A DNA stretch of 45,249 bases from Chthoniobacterales bacterium (lineage in GTDB: Bacteria > Verrucomicrobiota > Verrucomicrobiia > Chthoniobacterales > UBA10450): positions 1-45,249 of the forward strand of contig JACDGM010000026.1 in assembly GCA_013815325.1 (NCBI GenBank), in the 5' to 3' direction. Shown here one piece after another: positions 8,479-16,255 of this stretch. Position numbers and translations under genes: made by a program. A model generated the notes under the pieces. It saw nothing but the letters and a program-made list of their open reading frames with translations. It made no database searches and had not been told where the DNA came from. Within the stretch, counting starts at the first letter, position 1. Every line of letters starts with the position of its first letter.

Positions 8479-9175
8479 ATGCAAAAGACGGAAACCTCGG
8501 AACGCACACACAAGCGGCACCTCATTGCCTATGCGGCCCCGATGTTCCTGTTCGTCGTCCTGCTCAGCCTCGGGAGCGCGCTGGAAACTCCTGGCGCCAG
8601 CCTCTGGCGCGGCGCCGGAGTTCTGGATTTTCCCGCTGCAAGCCCTGCTCTGCGCGGGCTTGCTCATCTCCTGTTGGCGCGACTACACCTTTGGCCCCGT
8701 ACGCCGCGGGGGATTCACAGTACTTTTGGCGCTCGCGGTTTTCCTGCTTTGGATCGCGCCGCAGCAATTCCTGCACTTCTCGCCGCGACTCATCGGATTC
8801 AACCCCGATACGTTAACGGGATCGCCCGGCTTCTACTGGGCCACGCTGGTGCTGCGATTCGTTAGACTGGTGGTCGTCGTTCCTTTGGTGGAAGAAATTT
8901 TCTGGCGCGGTTTCCTGCTGCGCTACCTCATCGCCGAATCCTTCGAGACGGTGCCTTTTGGAACATTTTCGTGGCTATCTTTCTCGGGTGTGACCCTAGC
9001 CTTTTGCTTTTCGCATTCGAGGCCGGATTGGCCGTCCGCGCTCCTGAGCGGAGCGCTCTACAACCTCGTGGCCTACAGAACAAAAAGCCTCAGCTCCTGC
9101 GTGCTGGCTCATTCCCTAACGAATATAGCTCTCGGTGTTTGGATTGTGACGACAAAACAATGGGGATTTTGGTGA
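8479..9175 (+). pseudogene. CPBP (CAAX/Abi-type) protease copy 2, frameshifted
   Basis: Close paralogue of 6071-6769. From ATG 8479 the protein reads MQKTETSERTHKRHLIAYAA and follows copy 1 up to GASLWR. The frame then breaks, because copy 1 has TGGCGAGCCGCGCCGGAA where this copy has TGGCGCGGCGCCGGAG, one base fewer, at about 8606-8618. The downstream frame resumes AAPEFWIFPLQ and runs in register to the end with all catalytic motifs intact (EEIFWRG, FCFSH, HSLTN). One base restores a protein of about 232 residues. Inactivation, phase variation or a sequencing indel are all possible; intact motifs argue that any inactivation is recent. Confidence 0.75.
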
Positions 9176-9182
9176 CGCGCTC

Positions 9183-9249
9183 CTTCCGCGTGCGGGCGAC
9201 ACGCCCGCCTCTACAAGGTGGATGAGAGATCGCTTGCGGAAGATTTCGC
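9183..9249. repeat. Direct repeat downstream of CAAX copy 2, with palindrome
   Basis: Second copy of the sequence at 6777-6848, showing that the duplicated unit extends about 75 bases beyond the CAAX stop. It includes the short palindrome GCGGGCGACACGCCCGC (9192-9208), also found inside tgt. It ends 16 bases before the GTG of the next gene, so the duplication took in the upstream edge of the glycosyltransferase gene. Confidence 0.65.
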
Positions 9250-9264
9250 ACGATCATCTCGCTC

Positions 9265-10413
9265 GTGACGGTTTTTTTGGGGTGCGGTTTTGCGGCGAAG
9301 TATCGCGAGGGGGGCGGGAATTTTTCCGTGCCGCTGCAGTGGATGCTCGGGCTCCGCCGCTTAAAGCAAGACGCGATCTGGCTGGAACTGCTCCCCGCGA
9401 CGAACGATCGCGCCGCGGATGAGTCGTGCATCCGCAACTTCCAACGGCAGCTCCGCGCGCATGGACTCGCGCGCCGCTATTGTCTGCTCTACCAGGATCC
9501 AGCGAGCCAGGAACATGAGCTGGCGGCGATGCGCTGCATCGGCATCTCGCGGCGCAAGCTGCGTGATCGGTTGGCCGGGCCTAACGTTCTCCTCAATCTC
9601 GCTTATTCGCTGCATCCGCCATTCTTGCTTGAGTTCGAACGTCGCATTTTCTGCGATCTCGACCCGAGTGAGATATTCTATTGGATGACGAAACTCGAGA
9701 TGGGCCAAAGTTCTCACCACGAGTTTTGGACGATCGGGCTGAACCTTCACGCGGACGATTGCGGGATGCCGAAGTCGCCGCTCCCGTGGCGGACGTTTTA
9801 TCCGCTCGTGGATACGGAGCTGCTGCGCGCGCAGCCGCAACCGCTTTCGGGACGGTCGAAATTCACCACAATTGGGCAATGGTATTGGGGCGGCAGCGTC
9901 GAGGTGAACGGAGAGTTTCCCGATCTCTCGAAACAGCACGCCTTCGCGCCTTACCTCGATCTACCGGCACGCGTGCCCGAAGCGCAGTGGGAGTTGGCCA
10001 TGAACCTCGCGGCCGACGATCCGGAGAGGGCGCGGCTTGCGCACCTCGGGTGGCAACTGGTCTCGCCGCACGAGGTCGCACGGACCCCATCGAAATATCG
10101 CCGCTATCTCGCCTCGGCCGCGGGCGAGTTCACCGCCATCAAAGGTGTCGATGTAAGCTGGCGCACCGGCTGGATTAGCGATCGAGCGGCGGCATTTCTC
10201 GCGCTAGGTCGGCCGGTGATCACGGAAGAGACGGGCGCGGCGAAATATCTGCCAGCCGAGAGCGGATTTAATTTCGCCGAGAATGCGGAGACGGCAGCGG
10301 CGGCAGCGCGAGGCGTTCTGGGTGATTGGCCGCGCCTCTCGCGGCAAGCGCGCGCCTGCGCAGTCGAGGTTTTCGACGCCGGGAAAAACCTGCGCAAAAT
10401 TCTTGCGCCGTAG
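9265..10413 (+). CDS. Glycosyltransferase-like (GT-B fold) protein
   Basis: 382-residue protein. The C-terminal third has the layout of the donor half of GT-B enzymes: VSWRTGWISDRAAAFLALGR, then PVITEETGAAKYLPAESGF, followed by a stretch equivalent to 'accumulate until the index' loops and the closing helix (ACAVEVFDAGKNLRKIL). The first part carries GGNFSVPLQWMLGLRRL, resembling the acceptor-side P-loop of such enzymes, and a central region with many aromatic residues. No signal peptide is evident, so it is probably cytoplasmic. The start is GTG 9265; an in-frame stop at 9223 limits alternatives. Substrate unknown. It lies directly after the duplicated module. The family call rests on pattern alone. 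Confidence 0.55.
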   Translation: MTVFLGCGFAAKYREGGGNFSVPLQWMLGLRRLKQDAIWLELLPATNDRAADESCIRNFQRQLRAHGLARRYCLLYQDPASQEHELAAMRCIGISRRKLRDRLAGPNVLLNLAYSLHPPFLLEFERRIFCDLDPSEIFYWMTKLEMGQSSHHEFWTIGLNLHADDCGMPKSPLPWRTFYPLVDTELLRAQPQPLSGRSKFTTIGQWYWGGSVEVNGEFPDLSKQHAFAPYLDLPARVPEAQWELAMNLAADDPERARLAHLGWQLVSPHEVARTPSKYRRYLASAAGEFTAIKGVDVSWRTGWISDRAAAFLALGRPVITEETGAAKYLPAESGFNFAENAETAAAAARGVLGDWPRLSRQARACAVEVFDAGKNLRKILAP

Positions 10414-10599
10414 CGCGGGTGTCTCATCGGCGTCGGTGGCAGAACTCACCGCGAGAGGCGACGAGGGAGCGGCTGGCAGAGCCGAGCGAGGCGGGTCAGA
10501 GAGTCGGGGCCACATGGTTTGTGCCGCCGAAACGACATGAATTTCCGCTTCCGATTACCCGTTGCAAAAGCAAAACGGGGTGTTACTCGTGTTGCCGTC

Positions 10600-10884
10600 A
10601 TGGCGGAACTGATCAAAACGGACGAGCTGAAAAACCGTCTGAAAAAAATTCCCGAATGGGAACTCGAGAAAAAACACATCGAGCGCACTTTCGAGTTCGA
10701 TGAATTCTCTGAGTCGATCGATTTCGTGAACAGCGTGGCCGAGGTCGCCGAGGACGAGGAGCATCATCCCGACATCGACATTCGCTTCAACAAAGTGCGT
10801 CTGCTTCTCTCGACCCACAGCAAAGGCGGATTAACCGAGCTCGATTTCGCGCTCGCCGAACGGATCGATACCCTCGCGGAATAG
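10600..10884 (+). CDS. Pterin-4a-carbinolamine dehydratase
   Basis: 94-residue cytoplasmic enzyme that dehydrates 4a-hydroxytetrahydrobiopterin, recycling the pterin cofactor of aromatic amino-acid hydroxylases; some members are also dimerisation cofactors. The family signature is complete: EHHPDIDIRFNKVRLLLSTH (about residues 51-70) containing the catalytic His-His-Pro, followed by GGLTELDFALAERID. Length is typical. ATG 10600 is chosen over an upstream in-frame ATG at 10537 because MAELIKTDELKN matches family N-termini. The 186 bases before it contain no gene or clear signal. No pterin-dependent hydroxylase is seen in this window. Confidence 0.92.
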   Translation: MAELIKTDELKNRLKKIPEWELEKKHIERTFEFDEFSESIDFVNSVAEVAEDEEHHPDIDIRFNKVRLLLSTHSKGGLTELDFALAERIDTLAE

Positions 10885-10889
10885 AGCCG

Positions 10890-11042
10890 ATGGCTCTGCC
10901 GAATTCCGCGGCTCCCTCGCGGACGCGATTGATCGTGGCGGCGATCCTGGTCGCATTGATCGTGCTGGTGGTTTGGAAGGTGATCGACTACCGGCAGCAA
11001 CCGCCGCCGCCGCCGCCGCCGGCGCAGAGAGCAGTTCGTTAG
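10890..11042 (+). CDS. 50-residue membrane peptide with polyproline tail
   Basis: A short open frame, ATG 10890 to TAG 11042, five bases after the dehydratase stop. The product has a short basic N-terminus, one strong membrane helix (LIVAAILVALIVLVVWKVID, residues 14-33) and a C-terminal tail with seven consecutive prolines followed by AQRAVR. It resembles other very small single-span proteins. The stop codon is formed inside a TCGTTAGGC repeat. Spacing suggests translational coupling to the dehydratase. The function is unknown, and no homologue can be named from memory. Confidence 0.5.
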   Translation: MALPNSAAPSRTRLIVAAILVALIVLVVWKVIDYRQQPPPPPPPAQRAVR

Positions 11043-11085
11043 GCGACCCCAAACTGGACATGCGGCCAGGATCTAAGAGCGGCGT

Positions 11086-11511
11086 TTACAACCGTCCTTC
11101 GTCAGCGTCGATATAGTTGAACATTGTCTGGATGTCGTCTCGATCCGTTAGGCCGCTCTCGGTTTTGCGGCGTTCGAGCGTTTCGGTGATCTCGTCGTTC
11201 CAGCCGCACTTGCGCATGAACTCGTTCCAGATCTCGATCTCTTCCTCGGAAGGTTTGCGTCCATTCTGGAAGGCCCACGCGAGCAACTCGTCGTCGCTCC
11301 CGCCTTCCTTCGCCCGCGCGACGATATCCTCGTACGTGAGCCCGAGAAAGCGCAAACAGCGGCCATCGAAACCTTTGCCAAGCGGGGGCACGTGATCCTC
11401 GGGCAGCTCGCCCCGGGCGTGGGCGCGAATTTTATCGATCATCCGGCCGAAATGAAAAATGCCACCGACCTTTTCGGCGGGACTGCGCGCGGGAAATGGT
11501 TTCGTCGTCAT
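11086..11511 (-). CDS. DUF5069 protein
   Basis: 141-residue cytoplasmic protein matching the DUF5069 pattern: GIFHFGRMIDKIRAHARGEL, GKGFDGRCLRFLGLTYEDIV, GGSDDELLAWAFQNGRKPSE and EIEIWNEFMRKCGWNDEITE in that order. The family is frequent in Verrucomicrobia and Planctomycetes, usually without assigned function. The gene is divergent from the PafA-like gene (63 bases between starts), so the two may share a regulatory region. ATG 11511 is the natural start (MTTKPFPARSP). Confidence 0.85.
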   Translation of the reverse strand: MTTKPFPARSPAEKVGGIFHFGRMIDKIRAHARGELPEDHVPPLGKGFDGRCLRFLGLTYEDIVARAKEGGSDDELLAWAFQNGRKPSEEEIEIWNEFMRKCGWNDEITETLERRKTESGLTDRDDIQTMFNYIDADEGRL

Positions 11512-11573
11512 GCGCCACGGTGCGCTCCATTTTGATGCTTGTCCACGCCACGGCGACAGCGGATGGTCGCCAG

Positions 11574-12974
11574 ATGGACCGGGTCGCGGGGATCGAGACC
11601 GAATACGGATGCCTCGTGAGCGGCGAGGTGGCTCAGCCTAACGGCGACGCTTGGCCAGTGCGGGTGAAGAATCATCTCTTCCGCAGAATGCGCGCGGGCG
11701 CGCTCGACCTGCATTATCGCGACTACGAGGAGCCGCCGGGCAATGGCGGCTTTCTCTGCAACGGCGGGCGCATCTATCTCGACATGGGCCACCTCGAATA
11801 CGCCTCGCCGGAGTGCCGGCAACTGCGCGACATTGTCGCCTATGATCTTGCCGGCGATCAGCTTTTGCAGGGGGCGCTGGAGTCGTTAGGCGTGGCCGGA
11901 CGCGTCTCGTTCATCAAGAACAACGTCGACCACCACACCGGCGCGACCTTCGGTTGTCACGAGAATTACCTCATGAAACGGGAGGCGCAGTTCACCCCCG
12001 CGGCCCTCGGCGCGCTCCTCGCGTTTCTCGCGACGCGGCAAATTTTTACCGGCGCCGGCCGGGTGGGGCAGGCCAATCCGCTTGCCTTCGATTTCGAGAT
12101 GCCGAACAGCGACGAGACGGTCGATTTCCAGCTCAGCCAGCGGGCCGATCACATCGTCAACGACATCTACCAATGGGTGCAATTCAACCGCGCGATCATC
12201 AACGCGCGCGACGAACCACTCGCCGACTACCGGAAATATCGCCGGCTCCACCTTCTCATCGGCGACTCGAACATGAGCCCGTTCGCGAACGCGCTCAAGA
12301 TCGGCACAACCGCCTGCATCCTCACGCTCCTCGAGGCCGGTCTTTTGCCTAACGACCTCACGCTGGCCGACGCCGTCCAGGCGACCCGCGGGATTTCGCG
12401 CGATCCGACGCAGCGTTGGGTGGTGGAACTGGAAAGCGGCGCAACAATCGGCGCGCTCGATGTGCAATGGCGCTTGCACGCGCTCGCGCAACGGCATCTC
12501 GCAGGCACGAGTGAGGAAACCGACTGGCTGCTGGAGAGCTGGAGTTACACCCTCGATGCTTTGCCTAACAAACCGGAGGCGCTCATCGGCGGGGTCGATT
12601 GGATCAGCAAAAAATGGCTGCTCGAATCGTTCATGTCGGCGGAGAATCTGGGCTGGGACGATCCCTGGCTGCAGAGTCTCGATCTCGAATATCACAACAT
12701 CGATCCAAACCGCGGACTGTTCTTCGGCCTCGCCCCGGCCAAACGGATCGGCGAATGGAACCATCTCGTGCGACAGAAGGATGTCACGCGCACGCCGCCC
12801 GCGGACACGCGCGCGAAAGGGCGGGCGCGCGCGGTCGAGCTCTTCCGCAACGGGAGACATCCTTATGTGATCAACTGGGATTCGATTGCGCTCGAGAGCC
12901 TCGATTTTCTTGTAATGGGTGATCCCTTTCGCGATTACGTCGCGGAGGTGGAAGAGTTCGTTAGGCAAGCCTAG
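11574..12974 (+). CDS. Pup ligase/deamidase (PafA/Dop) family protein
   Basis: 466-residue member of the PafA/Dop branch of carboxylate-amine ligases, which attach Pup (or UBact in Gram-negative lineages) to lysines or remove it. Seen: the N-terminal ATP/Mg motif GIETEYG (residue 5-11), the catalytic-Asp strand GRIYLDMGHLEYASPEC, FGCHENYLM, RRLHLLIGDSNMS and RDEP. The C-terminal IDW-like segment GGVDWISKKWLLESF and a terminal DPFRDYV (cf. DPFR in PafA) make PafA a better fit than Dop, and I see no long Dop-loop insertion near the active site. ATG 11574 is preferred because it places GIETEYG at the expected position; in-frame ATG 11535 is possible. No Pup/UBact or proteasome subunit gene is in this window. 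Confidence 0.8.
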   Translation: MDRVAGIETEYGCLVSGEVAQPNGDAWPVRVKNHLFRRMRAGALDLHYRDYEEPPGNGGFLCNGGRIYLDMGHLEYASPECRQLRDIVAYDLAGDQLLQGALESLGVAGRVSFIKNNVDHHTGATFGCHENYLMKREAQFTPAALGALLAFLATRQIFTGAGRVGQANPLAFDFEMPNSDETVDFQLSQRADHIVNDIYQWVQFNRAIINARDEPLADYRKYRRLHLLIGDSNMSPFANALKIGTTACILTLLEAGLLPNDLTLADAVQATRGISRDPTQRWVVELESGATIGALDVQWRLHALAQRHLAGTSEETDWLLESWSYTLDALPNKPEALIGGVDWISKKWLLESFMSAENLGWDDPWLQSLDLEYHNIDPNRGLFFGLAPAKRIGEWNHLVRQKDVTRTPPADTRAKGRARAVELFRNGRHPYVINWDSIALESLDFLVMGDPFRDYVAEVEEFVRQA

Positions 12975-12987
12975 CGGCGCCCGCCGC

Positions 12988-13006
12988 GCCCGGAGTCCCT
13001 CCGGGC
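12988..13006 (+). terminator. 8-base-stem hairpin after the PafA-like gene
   Basis: GCCCGGAG and CTCCGGGC pair perfectly around a 3-base loop, 14 bases after the stop at 12974. No T-run follows, so this could equally be a short dispersed palindrome. Confidence 0.4.
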
Positions 13007-13078
13007 GATCGACCGCCAGAAATCAGTTGCCGCGCCGGGGCGAGACCCTAAGTTCGCCACGCCCACCCGCTCAAAGTT

Positions 13079-14623
13079 ATGATCACCGTTATGCGCAAGC
13101 ACCACAAGGTGCTGATGATCTTCATCACCGCTCTCGTCTGCATTTCCTTCTCCTGGTACTGGAACAAAACGGACTTCGCGCAGATGGGCAACGGGGTCGT
13201 GGGCAAGATCTACGATCGCAATGTTTCGCAGGTGGAATTCCAGCGGAACTCGCGCCTCCTTCGCCTTGGAAGCGAGCTCGGCATGCGCGACCTCGTACAG
13301 GCGCTCACCATCGGCGCGCAGTCGGAGAACGAAGCCTACGCAAATTTCTCCTGGAACCTGATGGTGCTCCGGCACGAGGCCGACGAGCTTGGGATCAAAC
13401 CGACCACCGCGGAGATTGCTGAATTTGTGAAAACGTTGCCGGCTTTCCAGGGTGAGAACGGGTTCGACCTCGCGAAATATACGGAATTCGCAGACCACGC
13501 GCTCGCTCCGATGGGCTTCAGCGAAGCGCAGGTCGAAGAGCTGGCGGCGGACCAAATTGCACTCGAGCGGGTGGAGAAAATACTCGGCGCGGGAGTGACT
13601 GTGCCGGAGTCGGAGATGCGGGAGAATTTTGAGCAGCTCTACTCGAAAATGGAGGTGAGTACGGTCCGTTTTCACTCCGCGGATTTCGCGAACCAGGCGC
13701 AGGTGGGCGACGCGGACGTGGCGAAATATTTCGAGGCGCACAAGGCGCAGCTGAAGACAGACGAGAAGCGGCAGGTGAAATTCGTCAATTTCGGCCTGAG
13801 CGATGATCAGAAAAAACTCACGGGCAAACAGCGGATCGACGTCCTGCAAAAACTGGCAGACACCGCAAATGATTTTACCGAGGCGCTTCAGGCGAAGGGC
13901 GCGGACTTCGACGCGGTGGTCGCGAAATTCAAGCTGACGCCAAAGGAGACGGGCGAGTTTTCGAAGGCCAGCCCCGATCCGCTGCTCGCCGGCACGCCTG
14001 CGCTCGTCCAGTCGGCTTTCGCCCTAACGAAAGAAACCCCTAACGGCGATGCGATTCAGGCGCCAGATGGCTTTTATGTGGAGCACCTCATCAAGATCGA
14101 TCCAGCCCGCCCCCTCACGCTCGAGGAGGCGCAGCCGAAAATCGTCGAGGCGTTGAAGCAGGAGCGCATCCAGGGCCTGATCGCAGCCAAAGCCGCCGCT
14201 AGCGCCAAAGAATTGGGCGAAGCGGTGAAGAGCGGTAAAACGGCCGCGGACGCCGCTGCGCAAGCGGGCTTGAAGGCGGAAAAGATTCCGCCGTTTGCGC
14301 TCCTCGATAATCCGCCGGGAAGCGCGCCTGCGCCTACCCCGGATCCGAAAAGCCAAACGCCGGCGCTCCAGGCGATCAAACAAACCGTAAGCGAGATGGC
14401 TCCCGGGACGGTGAGCGATTTTGTGCCTCAGCCTGACGGGGGCCTGCTTGTCGTGCTGGAGAAGCGCGAGCCGTTTAACGCCGCGCAGTTTGAAGCTTCC
14501 CGGCCCTTCGTCGAAAGCCGGGCCTTGCAGAACAAAGGGCAGGTCGTCTTCTACGAATGGCTGCGCGAGCGCCGGCGCGCCGCCGGCGTGGAAGAGACGA
14601 AGCCGCAGCAGGCGCCGGGTTAA
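13079..14623 (+). CDS. SurA/PpiD-like peptidyl-prolyl isomerase
   Basis: 514-residue membrane-anchored periplasmic foldase. A single N-terminal hydrophobic segment (LMIFITALVCISFSWYW, residues 11-27) is followed by a SurA_N-like helical domain with the characteristic sequence GKIYDRNVSQVEFQRN, then an interrupted parvulin-like region (DEKRQVKFVNFGLS; GFYVEHLIKIDPARPLTLEE) and a C-terminal helix. This matches PpiD, which assists outer-membrane protein folding. Parvulin catalytic residues are not clearly conserved, so chaperone activity without isomerase activity is possible. The nearby in-frame ATG at 13091 (MRKHHK) is an alternative start. It is followed by a TPR gene 19 bases downstream, likely co-transcribed. 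Confidence 0.78.
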   Translation: MITVMRKHHKVLMIFITALVCISFSWYWNKTDFAQMGNGVVGKIYDRNVSQVEFQRNSRLLRLGSELGMRDLVQALTIGAQSENEAYANFSWNLMVLRHEADELGIKPTTAEIAEFVKTLPAFQGENGFDLAKYTEFADHALAPMGFSEAQVEELAADQIALERVEKILGAGVTVPESEMRENFEQLYSKMEVSTVRFHSADFANQAQVGDADVAKYFEAHKAQLKTDEKRQVKFVNFGLSDDQKKLTGKQRIDVLQKLADTANDFTEALQAKGADFDAVVAKFKLTPKETGEFSKASPDPLLAGTPALVQSAFALTKETPNGDAIQAPDGFYVEHLIKIDPARPLTLEEAQPKIVEALKQERIQGLIAAKAAASAKELGEAVKSGKTAADAAAQAGLKAEKIPPFALLDNPPGSAPAPTPDPKSQTPALQAIKQTVSEMAPGTVSDFVPQPDGGLLVVLEKREPFNAAQFEASRPFVESRALQNKGQVVFYEWLRERRRAAGVEETKPQQAPG

Positions 14624-14642
14624 AAAGGAATCGTTAGGCGAA

Positions 14643-14972
14643 ATGGACTCGGTCGAGGAGATCTTCGACGACGCGAACGGCGATCTCGCGATTGGCGAAC
14701 TGGAAAGTGCGGTGGAAAAATATCGGCGCTGCGTTGAGCTCGATCCGCAGTTCTTCGACGGCTGGCACGCGCTCGGGATGGCGTTGATGAAACTCGGGCG
14801 TTTTCCGGAAGCGATCGAGGCCGGCCAGAGAACGGTCGCGCTCAAGCCTAACGACCAGATCGGCTGGACGAGCTTGTCCTTGTTCTATAACCGCAACGGC
14901 GACATCAAAGAAGCGGAAGCGGCTGGGACGAAAGCGAAGATTCTTTCCTGGGGCGGGAAGATCGCTTTGTAG
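14643..14972 (+). CDS. Small TPR-repeat protein
   Basis: 109-residue protein made of about three tetratricopeptide repeats: AVEKYRRCVELDPQFFDGWH, ALGMALMKLGRFPEAIEAGQ and SLSLFYNRNGDIKEAEAAGT, each with the TPR pattern W-LG-Y-A-P. It has no signal peptide, so is probably a cytoplasmic adaptor. The ATG lies 19 bases after the PpiD-like stop, with a TCGTTAGGC copy in between (14631-14639) and an AAAAAGGAA ribosome-binding site before that. The partner is not evident. Confidence 0.8.
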   Translation: MDSVEEIFDDANGDLAIGELESAVEKYRRCVELDPQFFDGWHALGMALMKLGRFPEAIEAGQRTVALKPNDQIGWTSLSLFYNRNGDIKEAEAAGTKAKILSWGGKIAL

Positions 14973-15190
14973 ACACCTCCTTCCGGGAGGCGCCCGGAGT
15001 TACGCGCGGCAGATTGGACTCCGGTTTCGTTACGGGCGATGAAAGCGCAGAACCGCGCTTCGCAGGAGCGAAACGTCTACAGCGCTATCCCAGCGCAATC
15101 CGGACGCGGTGTAAGTGATATGGCTCGGCAAATACTTTTGCTTGCCGCGATGCTGAAGAATCGTTAAGCCGACGGGAGAAACGCGCGCGC

Positions 15191-15795
15191 ATGCCCAGGA
15201 CAAATCCCAAAGTAGATGCCTACATCGCCGAGGCGGCTCCCTTTGCGAAGCCGATCCTGCGCCGGCTGCGCAAGATCGTGCACGCTGGCTGCCCGTCGGT
15301 CGAGGAGACGATCAAGTGGGGTTTTCCGCACTTCGTCTACAAGGGCAACATCGCCGGGATGGCCGCCTTTAAGCAGCATTGTGTTTTCGGATTCTGGAAG
15401 GACGCGCTCCTCTTCGATCGCGAGCAGAACGGGCCGAAGGAAGGGATGGGACAGTTCGGCCGGCTCACCCATGTCTCGGAGTTGCCTAACGAAACGATCC
15501 TGATTGCCTATGTGCGGAAAGCGGCGGAGCTGAACGACGCCGGAATCAAGCTGGCGCGGCCGGCAAAAAAGCAGACCGAGGTCCTGGAGCCGCCCGCTGA
15601 TTCACCGCGGCGCTGCAGAAAACCGCGCCGGCGCGGAAGACATTTGAAAAGTTCAGCCCAAGCAAGCGCAGAGAGTACATCGACTGGATAACCGAAGCGA
15701 AGCGCGACCAGACCCGCCGCCAGCGCATCACCACCTCCATCGGGTGGCTCGCTGAGGGCAAAGCGCGCAATTGGAAATACGAAAGGAAGCGGTAA
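15191..15795 (+). CDS. DUF1801/YdeI-OmpD-associated protein (frameshifted)
   Basis: The first 137 residues form a DUF1801 domain (KIVHAGCPSVEETIKWGFPH, FKQHCVFGFWKDALLF). In the present frame the protein then ends at 15691 with an unrelated Arg-rich tail. Inserting one T at about 15598-15603 (GATTCACC to GATTTCACC) restores the YdeI C-terminal domain: FTAALQKTAPARKTFEKFSP, SKRREYIDWITEAK and an end at TAA 15793-15795, abutting the next gene's GTG. A single missing base in a T-run suggests a sequence error or a recent mutation. The family is linked to bacteriocin protection in annotation, but its biochemical role is uncertain. Confidence 0.75.
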
Positions 15796-16206
15796 GTGAA
15801 AAAATATTTCCTCGCGCTCGCTTGCCTCTGCCTTCTCGGTTGCTCGAGCAGACCCGCGTCTCGCCCTGACCGCACATCCGTGCCTGCGGCGCGAAACTTC
15901 GAGCCTTCTCTCTTGAAACCCTCGCATCGGCGGAACTGCGCGATTAACATCGTTAGGCAACCGGGCGTTAGCGGATCGCGACTCAATGTCTACCTCGACG
16001 GCAACCAAATCGCCCGCATCTCAGCCGGTGAAGCGATGACCCTTTACGTAAAGCCGGGCCGCCACCTGCTCAGTGTTCGGCCACTCTTCAGTCCACCCGC
16101 CAGCAGGCGCCTGATCCTGATAAAAGGAGATGCCACGACAATCCGGATCACCGATCGCACCGGCAAATTCGAGTTGAAACCCGCCCACCGCTCTCGCGTG
16201 CAATAG
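15796..16206 (+). CDS. Lipoprotein of unknown function
   Basis: 136-residue predicted lipoprotein: lysine start (MKKYFLALACL), lipobox LLGC at residue 12-15 and a Ser/Arg-rich linker. A compact beta-rich domain follows with the PEGA/DUF2846-like pattern LNVYLDGNQIARISAGEAMT then YVKPGRHLLSV. Such domains sit on the periplasmic side of a membrane. The GTG start directly follows the restored stop of the preceding gene, so they are probably one transcript. The acceptor of its fatty acid would be processed by the Lnt encoded at 18606. Confidence 0.6.
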   Translation: MKKYFLALACLCLLGCSSRPASRPDRTSVPAARNFEPSLLKPSHRRNCAINIVRQPGVSGSRLNVYLDGNQIARISAGEAMTLYVKPGRHLLSVRPLFSPPASRRLILIKGDATTIRITDRTGKFELKPAHRSRVQ

Positions 16207-16255
16207 TGGCGATAAGCTGCTTGCAAAGCTCCGACGGCACCCGAAAAGTCGGATA

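Noticed and set aside
10890..11042. Pup/UBact peptide next to PafA
   Set aside because: The 50-aa peptide has a membrane helix and polyproline tail and lacks the Gly-Gly-Glu/Gln terminus of Pup or UBact.
11886..12968. Long minus-strand frame antisense to the PafA-like gene
   Set aside because: It is a shadow of a gene whose own frame has full family motifs.
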